Part shown: positions 1-5,240 of the stretch, piece after piece
Numbering within the stretch: position 1 is the first letter of the stretch
Layout of the letters: each line of letters opens with the position of its first letter
Assembly: GCA_050945995.1 (NCBI GenBank)
Contig: JBMNUA010000144.1
Span: 1 to 6,383, forward strand
Source of the DNA: RUG11247 sp050945995
Lineage (GTDB): Bacteria; Bacillota; Clostridia; Christensenellales; Aristaeellaceae
DNA: 6,383 nt
Reading direction: 5' to 3'
Notes under the pieces: model-generated
Told to the model about the DNA's origin: nothing
Database searches by the model: none
Seen by the model: the letters and a program-made list of their open reading frames with translations, nothing else
Translations under genes and position numbers: made by a program

Positions 1-1071
1 GATGTCCGCATCCTTGCCCGCGGCGATCGAGCCGACCCGGTGATGAAGCCCGAGCAGCCGCGCGGCGCTGATGGTGATGGACTTCATCGCCTCGTACTCC
101 GGCAGCCCCTCGCTCACGCAGATGCCCGCCTGCACCCGCAGATGCTCGATCGGGATCACCGGATGATCCGTCATCAGCGCAAACGGTATGCCCGCGCGGT
201 AGAACTCACTCGGTGCGCGAAATGTCATGTTGCGCAATTCCACCTTCGAGCGGTCGCTGAGGATCGGCCCTAAAATGCAGCCGAGGATGTCCGCCTTTTT
301 CAGCTCGCCCAGGATCATATGCCCCTCGGTGCAATGGTCGATCGTCGCCTTCAGCCCAAACTCGCTCGCGAGCCGGATCGCGGTTAAGATATCATCCGCG
401 CGGTGCGCGTGCATCTTCACGGGCAGCTCGCCGCGCAGCGCGCACGCCATCACCTCGAGCCCCAAATCGCGCGCCGGGCGCTTTTCAATGTCCGCCGAGT
501 CCATCTTTTGCATGTACTCGCGCGCGCGAATGAATGCGTCGCGGAAGATCGCCGCGGTCGCCATGCGCGTGGACGGCGTCTTTTTTAAGTTGGAATAGCA
601 GCGCTTCGGGTTCTCGCCGAACGCGGATTTCAGGAAACTCGGCTCCTTGATCACCATGTCGTCCATGCCGCGCCCGTAGGTTTTCATCGCGAGGAACTGC
701 CCGCCGATCACATTCGCAGAGCCGGGTCCCGTCGATACCGTCACCACCCCGCCGCGATACGCCGCAGCAAAGCAGGGATCGACCGGGTTGATCGCATCGA
801 GCGCGCGCAGGGCGGGCGTTACGGGATCTGTGATCTCGTTGCCGTCCGCGCCCTCGAAGCCCATGCCGTCCTCCCACATGCCGATGTGGCAATGCGCGTC
901 CACCAAGCCCGGCGTCACCGCCTTGCCCTTCGCGTCGATCACCTTCGCGCCCGGCGCGTGCAGGTTCTGTCCTACGGCGCGAATCTTCGCGCCCTCGACG
1001 AGGATGTCCCCGCCGGCTACGCGCTCTTCGCCCTCCATCGCGTACAGATCGGCATTCTTGATCAGCAGCAT
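1..1071 (-). CDS. Metal-dependent amidohydrolase (imidazolonepropionase-like), C-terminus cut by the window edge
   Basis: Reading leftwards from the ATG at 1069-1071, the frame stays open for 357 codons to the window edge, so the stop is not seen. The product begins MLLIKNADLY, the small beta-sandwich start of the amidohydrolase superfamily. It has PGLVDAHCH with the HxH metal ligands H60 and H62, a second pair in MHAHRADD (H221, H223), H246 and H251 in IDHCTEGH, and the late Asp of TDHP (D302), which fits a (beta/alpha)8 barrel metallohydrolase of the COG1228 type. It ends at GSIAAGKDADI, the usual lead-in to the C-terminal beta-sandwich strand, so by family length only about 25-35 residues are probably missing. 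A Shine-Dalgarno GGGGAGG (complement of 1077-1083) lies 5 bases before the ATG. The start is 22 bases after the galK stop, so the two are probably co-transcribed. The enzyme is probably cytoplasmic, since no signal peptide is visible. The substrate (a cyclic amide, dipeptide or other N-acyl compound) cannot be told from the sequence. Confidence 0.9.
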   Translation of the reverse strand, partial: MLLIKNADLYAMEGEERVAGGDILVEGAKIRAVGQNLHAPGAKVIDAKGKAVTPGLVDAHCHIGMWEDGMGFEGADGNEITDPVTPALRALDAINPVDPCFAAAYRGGVVTVSTGPGSANVIGGQFLAMKTYGRGMDDMVIKEPSFLKSAFGENPKRCYSNLKKTPSTRMATAAIFRDAFIRAREYMQKMDSADIEKRPARDLGLEVMACALRGELPVKMHAHRADDILTAIRLASEFGLKATIDHCTEGHMILGELKKADILGCILGPILSDRSKVELRNMTFRAPSEFYRAGIPFALMTDHPVIPIEHLRVQAGICVSEGLPEYEAMKSITISAARLLGLHHRVGSIAAGKDADI

Positions 1072-1093
1072 ATGTACCTCCCCTTCGTCTTCG

Positions 1094-2341
1094 CTATTTT
1101 AGCGCAACCGCGCCCTCCGGGCGGATCGAAAGCGTTTTCACCGCGCCTGTTCCAAACACGGCTTCCATCGCGCGCTTGTATTCACCCGTCCCATCGCGCG
1201 GCACGAACGCGAGGATCGTGCCCGCGAACCCGCCGCCGTGGATGCGCCACGCGCCGCGCCCGTCGAGCATCCGCCGGCTCATCTCAAGCGCCAGGCACAT
1301 CTCCTGGTTGCTCGATTGCGCGACGTACAGATTCTGAAGCAGCTTCCAGCTCGATTCTCCGGATTCGATGATCGCGTGAAAGAACGCGCCCATGTCGCCC
1401 GACCGCAGCGCGTCGATGGCGTCCTTCACCCGCACATTCTCGTCCGCAAAGTGCAGCGCGCGCAGGATCGCGCGGTCGGGCACCTTGTTTTTGAGTCGCG
1501 GCGCGGCGTCTAATATCTCCTGCGCGGACAGCCCCGCAAGGTATTCGCGCCCCATCGCACCCGCAACCGCCTTCATCTCCGCGGGGATCGCGGCGTAGTC
1601 CGCGGTCAAGTTCCCGTGCTCGCCGCCCGCGCTCACCACGCACACGTCATACCCTTGTTTGCCAAAATCGTAGGCGATCACCTCGACCGCCGGCTCGTCC
1701 GGACCAAAGTCGATCCCCACCAGCCCGCCGACCGCGCTCGCCATCTGATCCATCAGCCCGCAGGGCTTTCCGAAGAACACGTTCTCGGCATACTGCGAAA
1801 TTTTCGCGCTCGTTTGGGGATCGACCGTCCAGTTGTTGTACAGCGCATCCAAAATCGATACGATCAGCACCTCGAACGCCGCCGACGACGAAAGCCCCGA
1901 GCCCTTGAGCACCGTCGAGGATACCACGGCGGAGAAACCGCCGATTTCGTACCCCAACTCCTTCATGCGTGCCGCAACGCCGCGAATCAGCGCAAGTGTC
2001 GTCTCGCGCTCGCCCGCCATCGGATGAAGCGCGTGGAGCGACACCCGAAACGGTCTGGCATAGCCTTCCGAGTACAGCTCGACGCGCATATCGCTGCGCC
2101 TTGCCACCGCTGCCACGGTGTCCAGATCAACCGCCGCCGCCAGCACCCGCCCGCGGTTGTGGTCGGTGTGGTTGCCGATCACCTCCGTGCGCCCCGGCGC
2201 GGAAACAAATGCCTCCGGCTGCGCAGCGAACCGCTTTTGAAACGCATCCGCAATCGCCGCATACCGCGCCGTCTGATCCGTGCCTGCGTACAATATGTTC
2301 AGCCGCTCCGCGTGCCGATTCATCCATGATTGGAGATCCAT
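1094..2341 (-). CDS. galK: Galactokinase, GHMP kinase family
   Basis: Galactokinase phosphorylates alpha-D-galactose at C1 with ATP, the entry step of the Leloir pathway in the cytoplasm. Numbered from the ATG at 2341 (415 aa), the product shows APGRTEVIGNHTDHN at about 48-62 (sugar-binding motif with R51, H58 and D60), the ATP-binding GHMP motif GSGLSSSAA at 147-155, CGLMDQ with the expected catalytic base D198, and the third GHMP motif HGGGFAGTI near 368-376. Length is normal to slightly long for GalK (about 380-430). The usual signature GEHTDY reads GNHTDH here, so the Glu that contacts galactose in E. coli GalK is Asn. An in-frame ATG at 2350 is also possible. I prefer 2341 because the only upstream purine run (GGGG, complement of 2352-2355) is 10 bases away from it but 1 base from the ATG at 2350. 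The stop is TAG. The gene is divergent from galT and lies directly upstream of the amidohydrolase gene. Confidence 0.93.
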   Translation of the reverse strand: MDLQSWMNRHAERLNILYAGTDQTARYAAIADAFQKRFAAQPEAFVSAPGRTEVIGNHTDHNRGRVLAAAVDLDTVAAVARRSDMRVELYSEGYARPFRVSLHALHPMAGERETTLALIRGVAARMKELGYEIGGFSAVVSSTVLKGSGLSSSAAFEVLIVSILDALYNNWTVDPQTSAKISQYAENVFFGKPCGLMDQMASAVGGLVGIDFGPDEPAVEVIAYDFGKQGYDVCVVSAGGEHGNLTADYAAIPAEMKAVAGAMGREYLAGLSAQEILDAAPRLKNKVPDRAILRALHFADENVRVKDAIDALRSGDMGAFFHAIIESGESSWKLLQNLYVAQSSNQEMCLALEMSRRMLDGRGAWRIHGGGFAGTILAFVPRDGTGEYKRAMEAVFGTGAVKTLSIRPEGAVALK

Positions 2342-2379
2342 GTTTCGCATACCCCGCTTATGATAACATTGTATTTTCT

Positions 2380-2408
2380 ATTTTACCCCGCACATATCGC
2401 AGAAGCAA
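2380..2408 (-). promoter_or_regulatory. Candidate promoter for galK and the amidohydrolase gene
   Basis: On the minus strand, TTGCTT (complement of 2403-2408, 3 of 6 to consensus) is followed after 17 bases by TAAAAT (complement of 2380-2385, 5 of 6). It would start transcription near 2373, about 30 bases before the galK ATG at 2341. The -35 is weak, which may mean activation is needed. This is assigned by pattern only; a second -10-like TACAAT lies just downstream but lacks a matching -35. Confidence 0.45.
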
Positions 2409-2409
2409 G

Positions 2410-2428
2410 GTGAAATTAAAATCTTTAC
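2410..2428. promoter_or_regulatory. Possible operator between the divergent gal promoters (weak imperfect dyad)
   Basis: An AT-rich 19-base stretch with partial twofold symmetry (GTGAAA at the left end, CTTTAC at the right; 5 of 9 symmetric positions agree) sits between the -35 boxes of the galK and galT promoters. A repressor or activator here could control both genes. It lacks the central CG of typical LacI/GalR operators and of cre sites, so the regulator family cannot be named, and the symmetry could be chance. Confidence 0.15.
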
Positions 2429-2430
2429 GA

Positions 2431-2459
2431 TTGACAGTTGGCGTATCATCGCCGATAAT
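2431..2459 (+). promoter_or_regulatory. Promoter of galT, near-consensus sigma-A type
   Basis: TTGACA (2431-2436, perfect -35) is followed by a 17-base spacer and GATAAT (2454-2459, 5 of 6 to TATAAT). Transcription should start near 2465, giving a leader of about 25 bases. The spacer contains a small inverted repeat GGCG-6-CGCC (2440-2453) that might serve a regulator. The galT Shine-Dalgarno AAAGGAGAGG (2475-2484) follows, with GGAG 9 bases before the ATG. Confidence 0.8.
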
Positions 2460-2490
2460 ATACAGGATACGCGCAAAGGAGAGGACAAAG

Positions 2491-4011
2491 ATGCTCAATC
2501 TCGCAACCGAGACCATGTACCGCCTGTTGGATTTCGCCCAGGCAAAGGGGCTCGCCTTCCCGATCGATCGGGCGTACCACCTAAACCGCCTGCTCGAAGT
2601 CATGGAGGTCTCCGCCCCGGAGGAGATCGCATACAGCCCCGAACCGACCCCCGATACCGCCGATGGCTACCTCAACACGCTCGCGGAATGCGCCGTGAAA
2701 CTCGGCGTGATCGGCGCAAGCGCGGAGATCCGCGATTTGTTCATGGCGAAGGTCATGGGCGTGCTCACCCCCTCTCCCGCAGAGGTGCGCGAGAAATTTG
2801 CAAAGCTGTTTCGCGCATCGCCCGAGACCGCGACAAACTGGTTCTACGGCATGTGCCGTGACAACGATTCCATCAAAGTTTCCCGCATCGCAAAGAACAT
2901 CCGCTTTGTCGAGGATTCCCCCGCGGGCAAGCTCGAGATCACCATCAACCTCTCAAAACCCGAAAAAGACCCGCGCGATATCGCCGCCCAACGCCAATCG
3001 GCGCAAAATGACTACCCCAAGTGCCTGCTCTGCCCGGAGAACAGCGGCTACGCGGGTCGGCTTGGCTTCCCCGCGCGCCAGAACCACCGTATGGTGCCCG
3101 TCGCGCTCGGCGGGGAGCGCTGGTTCATGCAATATTCCCCCTACTTATACTATAATGAGCACTGCATCGTGCTCAATGAATCGCACACGCCCATGAAAAT
3201 GGGTCGCGACACCTTCGTCAAACTCTTTGATTTTGTCGCGCAATTCCCCCATTATTTCATCGGCTCGAACGCGGATTTGCCCATCGTCGGCGGCTCGATC
3301 CTCAACCACGATCATTTCCAGGGCGGCGCGTACCGCTTCCCCATGGACGACGCGGGCGCGCGCGTTTCGCTGCAAACGGAGCATGAAAGCGTCGCGGCGG
3401 AGATCGTCGATTGGCCGATGAATGTCATTCGCCTGCGCGGCACGGATCGCGAAGCGATCATCGATATGGCGACGCGGCTTCTTGACCGCTGGGTCGATTA
3501 TTCCGATCCCGCGCGCGACATCCACGCGAGTTCGGGCGGCGTGCGCCACAACGCGGTCACGCCCATCCTGCGGCTCCATGGCATGGAGTGGAAGCTCGAC
3601 CTCGTGCTGCGCAACAACCGCACCACCCACGAGAACCCGCTCGGCATCTTCCATCCGCATGAGGATTTGCACCACATCAAGAAGGAGAACATCGGGCTGA
3701 TCGAGGTCATGGGCATGTTCGTGTTGCCCGGGCGGCTCGTCGCCGAGTTCGACGGGCTGGAAAAGTACCTCACGGGCGACGCGCGCATCGAAGAGATTCC
3801 GCGCGGCACTTCCCCGCTGCGCAAGCATTACAGCTGGATCACCCAGATCGCCAAACAGTCGGGCACCGCGCTTTCGCCCGACGAGGCAAAGCAAACGATC
3901 CGCGCGGCCCTTGCGCAGAAGTGCTGGCGTGTGCTTGCCGATTGCGGGGTGTTCAAGGACGACGCGGGCATGCTCGCCTTCCTCGAGACCGCCGGGTTTA
4001 CCAAGGTTTAA
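2491..4011 (+). CDS. galT: Class II UDP-glucose--hexose-1-phosphate uridylyltransferase
   Basis: GalT swaps UMP between UDP-glucose and galactose-1-phosphate, giving glucose-1-phosphate and UDP-galactose, the second Leloir step. The 506-aa product fits the long Firmicutes-type class II GalT (about 490-510 aa) rather than the roughly 350-aa class I enzyme. The active-site sequence LNHDHFQGG is at 271-279; by alignment with the HPHGQ motif of E. coli GalT, H275 is the expected uridylylated nucleophile, with H273 and Q277 beside it. CLLC at 178-181 matches the place of the E. coli zinc-binding CxxC. Other class II hallmarks visible are LVLRNNRTTHENPLGIFHPH (371-390) and EVMGMFVLPGRL (405-416). 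The reading frame extends far upstream without a stop, but the ATG at 2491 is chosen because it follows AAAGGAGAGG and a near-consensus promoter and begins MLNLATETMYRLLDFA, a normal family N-terminus. The stop is TAA. No terminator is visible directly after it. Confidence 0.96.
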   Translation: MLNLATETMYRLLDFAQAKGLAFPIDRAYHLNRLLEVMEVSAPEEIAYSPEPTPDTADGYLNTLAECAVKLGVIGASAEIRDLFMAKVMGVLTPSPAEVREKFAKLFRASPETATNWFYGMCRDNDSIKVSRIAKNIRFVEDSPAGKLEITINLSKPEKDPRDIAAQRQSAQNDYPKCLLCPENSGYAGRLGFPARQNHRMVPVALGGERWFMQYSPYLYYNEHCIVLNESHTPMKMGRDTFVKLFDFVAQFPHYFIGSNADLPIVGGSILNHDHFQGGAYRFPMDDAGARVSLQTEHESVAAEIVDWPMNVIRLRGTDREAIIDMATRLLDRWVDYSDPARDIHASSGGVRHNAVTPILRLHGMEWKLDLVLRNNRTTHENPLGIFHPHEDLHHIKKENIGLIEVMGMFVLPGRLVAEFDGLEKYLTGDARIEEIPRGTSPLRKHYSWITQIAKQSGTALSPDEAKQTIRAALAQKCWRVLADCGVFKDDAGMLAFLETAGFTKV

Positions 4012-4023
4012 CACGGGCGCGGA

Positions 4024-4052
4024 TTGACGGATTCCGCTTCATGCGGTATCCT
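4024..4052 (+). promoter_or_regulatory. Candidate promoter of the leader peptide and ABC exporter operon
   Basis: TTGACG (4024-4029, 5 of 6) is followed by exactly 17 bases and TATCCT (4047-4052, 4 of 6). Its -35 starts only 13 bases after the galT stop codon. Transcription would begin near 4059, some 15 bases before the Shine-Dalgarno of the 18-codon leader. The -10 is moderate. The position makes sense: everything needed for attenuation of the ABC operon lies downstream of it. Confidence 0.55.
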
Positions 4053-4074
4053 ATCTGCAACGAAACTTTCGAAA

Positions 4075-4081
4075 AAGGAGG
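4075..4081 (+). promoter_or_regulatory. Perfect Shine-Dalgarno of the leader ORF
   Basis: AAGGAGG, fully complementary to the 3' end of 16S rRNA, sits 8 bases before the ATG at 4090 inside the 247-base gap between galT and the ABC ATPase gene. It is among the best ribosome binding sites in the window and is the main reason to believe the 18-codon ORF is translated. Confidence 0.8.
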
Positions 4082-4089
4082 CAGCCGCG

Positions 4090-4146
4090 ATGAAGCATTG
4101 TCTTTGGCAGATGCATCTTGTTATTATCGCGGCGCGCCTCGCATAG
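4090..4146 (+). CDS. Putative 18-aa leader peptide of the ABC exporter operon
   Basis: A short frame from ATG 4090 to TAG 4144-4146 encodes MKHCLWQMHLVIIAARLA. It is too short for standard gene callers. It has a perfect Shine-Dalgarno with ideal 8-base spacing, a promoter candidate upstream, and an intrinsic terminator about 50 bases after its stop and before the ATPase gene. The peptide has a polar, aromatic start and a hydrophobic LVIIAA stretch ending ARLA; it is far too short for a stable protein. There is no run of one amino acid of the kind seen in trp or his leaders, so if it acts, sensing of a drug or of the nascent chain by the ribosome is likelier than sensing of a charged tRNA. A perfect 10-base palindrome AGATGCATCT lies within it (4109-4118). 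I know no named family for this peptide. Its role is inferred from layout; translation itself is well supported. Confidence 0.65.
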   Translation: MKHCLWQMHLVIIAARLA

Positions 4147-4188
4147 CCATACGGCATGCGGACGCGCAATCGAGCGTTCGCATCGGCT
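4141..4188 (+). ncRNA. Overlapping alternative hairpins in the ABC operon leader RNA
   Basis: Two structures that cannot form together are visible. Hairpin 1 pairs GCAT-A-GCC (4141-4148) with GGC-ATGC (4153-4159), seven pairs with one bulged A, and contains the leader stop codon. Hairpin 2 pairs ATGCGGACGC (4156-4165) with GCGTTCGCAT (4174-4183), ten pairs including one G-U, around an 8-base loop. Its stem can be extended past an internal loop by AGCC (4145-4148) with GGCT (4185-4188). The two share 4156-4159. A ribosome ending or stalled at the leader stop would mask hairpin 1 and the start of hairpin 2. I did not find an obvious antiterminator that overlaps the terminator stem, so the exact switch is unresolved. 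Confidence 0.45.
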
Positions 4189-4198
4189 GAGGGAATGG

Positions 4199-4230
4199 AC
4201 GGGGTCGGTGCATACCGGCTCCGTTTTTTT
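4199..4230 (+). terminator. Strong intrinsic terminator or attenuator before the ABC ATPase gene
   Basis: ACGGGGTCGGT (4199-4209) pairs with ACCGGCTCCGT (4214-4224) over 11 pairs, two of them G-U, around a GCAT loop. The stem runs straight into seven T (4224-4230), and A then TTT follow. It ends 28 bases before the ATPase ATG and no new promoter is evident between, so it must be read through for the operon to be expressed from upstream. It may also stop transcripts running on from galT, which has no terminator of its own. Confidence 0.88.
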
Positions 4231-4258
4231 ATTTAGTTCTGCATGGGAGGGGTTCTGT

Positions 4259-5239
4259 ATGGAATGTGTGCGCGCAAAGGCGCTGACCAAGACCTACCGT
4301 TCGCGCGTGAAGCAGCCGGGGCTCAAGGCCTCGTTTCAGGCGCTGACGCGCCCGGAATACCGCGCGGTCAACGCGGTGCGCGGCATCGATTTTACGGTGC
4401 GCGCGGGCGAGCGGCTCGCCTTCATCGGACCGAACGGCGCGGGCAAATCCACCACCATCAAGATGATGACGGGCATCCTCACGCCCACATCGGGCGAGAT
4501 TTCCGTGCTCGGCATGAGCCCCATGCGCGAGCGCAAGCGCCTCTCCCGCCGCATCGGCACGGTGTTCGGGCAAAAATCCCAGCTCTGGTTTCATCTGCCG
4601 CCCGCGGACAGCTTCGAGCTGCTCGGCGCAATCTACAACATCGCCCCGCACAACCTGCGCGCGCGCACCGCCGCGCTGGTCGATGAGTTCGAGCTCGGCG
4701 AGTTCTTCACCACGCCCGTGCGCCGGCTCTCGCTCGGGCAGCGGGTGCGCTGCGAGGTGGCGGCGTCGCTTTTGCACGAGCCGGAGATATTATTTCTGGA
4801 TGAGCCGACCATCGGGCTCGACATCGTCGTGCGCCAACAGCTGCGCGCGAAAATCCTCGAGATGAACCGCTCGCGCGGCACGACGGTGTTTCTCACCAGC
4901 CATGACGCCGGCGATGTCGAGAACATCTGCGAGCGCGCGCTCGTGATCGATGCGGGCGGCATCGTGCTCGATCAGCCGGTGCAGGAGCTGCGCACGCGCC
5001 ATATCTCGCAAAAGCGCGTCACCGTGCGCTACCAATCGGCGGTGGAGCTCCCGCAGGTTTCGTGGGCGGAGGTCGCATCCGGCGCGGATGCGCGCGTCAC
5101 CTTCACCGTGGACACGCGGCGCAGGACGATTGACGAGGCGCTGCGCGACGTGATCGCGCTCGGTCCGGTGAGCGACATCACCGTTGAAGACCCCTCGATG
5201 GAGACGATCATCGCATCCATCTTCAAAGGAGGCGCGTGA
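4259..5239 (+). CDS. ABC exporter ATP-binding protein (ABC-2 type, COG4586-like)
   Basis: This is the nucleotide-binding subunit that would drive the two permeases encoded next. The 326-aa product shows Walker A GPNGAGKST at 57-65, the Q-loop glutamine in FGQKSQLW (Q105), signature LSLGQ at 158-162, Walker B ILFLDEP at 177-183 with catalytic E182, the D-loop GLD, and the switch histidine in TSHD (H215). All catalytic residues are intact. The N-terminal insert (KQPGLKASFQALTRPEY, about 18-34, before the first core strand) and the FGQKSQLW motif are typical of the uncharacterised exporter ATPases grouped as COG4586. Residues after about 245 form the usual C-terminal accessory domain. The ATG at 4259 follows GGGAGG (4245-4250) by 8 bases and lies after the terminator. 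A longer in-frame start at 4118 is rejected because it would run through the terminator hairpin. Likely regulated by read-through of the upstream attenuator. Substrate unknown. Confidence 0.93.
   Translation: MECVRAKALTKTYRSRVKQPGLKASFQALTRPEYRAVNAVRGIDFTVRAGERLAFIGPNGAGKSTTIKMMTGILTPTSGEISVLGMSPMRERKRLSRRIGTVFGQKSQLWFHLPPADSFELLGAIYNIAPHNLRARTAALVDEFELGEFFTTPVRRLSLGQRVRCEVAASLLHEPEILFLDEPTIGLDIVVRQQLRAKILEMNRSRGTTVFLTSHDAGDVENICERALVIDAGGIVLDQPVQELRTRHISQKRVTVRYQSAVELPQVSWAEVASGADARVTFTVDTRRRTIDEALRDVIALGPVSDITVEDPSMETIIASIFKGGA
5226..5232 (+). promoter_or_regulatory. Shine-Dalgarno that decides a GTG start for permease 1
   Basis: AAGGAGG lies inside the last codons of the ATPase gene, 8 bases before GTG 5241. 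This fixes the permease start at GTG rather than at the earlier in-frame ATG 5184, which lies within the ATPase gene, or the later ATG 5256. The arrangement suggests coupled translation of the two subunits. Confidence 0.8.
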
Positions 5240-5240
5240 T

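Noticed and set aside
1616..2329. 237-codon plus-strand open frame opposite galK.
   Set aside because: Its translation is rich in Arg, His and Pro with no recognisable domain, as expected of a shadow frame opposite a GC-rich gene. The galK motifs lie on the other strand.
2410..2456. Catabolite-repression (cre) site near the gal promoters.
   Set aside because: No stretch matches the cre core pattern with its central CG and flanking TG/CA; the nearest candidates miss several required positions.
1969..2490. In-frame upstream extension of galT to ATG 1969 (680 codons in total).
   Set aside because: It would overlap most of the N-terminal half of galK on the other strand, cross the promoter and pass through the strong Shine-Dalgarno at 2475-2484. 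The family N-terminus and length fit the start at 2491.
3145..4014. 289-codon minus-strand open frame opposite galT.
   Set aside because: A shadow of galT: no Shine-Dalgarno, no domain, composition typical of an antisense frame, and the galT active-site motifs are clear on the plus strand.
4109..4118. Perfect palindrome AGATGCATCT, considered as a protein-binding operator.
   Set aside because: Ten symmetric bases inside a coding leader can arise by chance, there is no second copy in the window, and its place downstream of the promoter and ribosome site gives no added support.
4118..4258. N-terminal extension of the ABC ATPase to ATG 4118.
   Set aside because: It would translate through the terminator hairpin and T-tract and has no ribosome binding site. 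The ATPase fold begins properly at 4259 after GGGAGG.
4012..4258. Known riboswitch class in the leader region.
   Set aside because: I could not see the conserved cores of common riboswitches or a T-box. The translated ORF with a terminator explains the region better, though a covariance-model search was not possible.
5184..5240. N-terminal extension of permease 1 to ATG 5184.
   Set aside because: It lies wholly inside the ATPase gene in another frame, adds a polar Arg/Ser-rich segment, and bypasses the AAGGAGG that sits 8 bases before GTG 5241.
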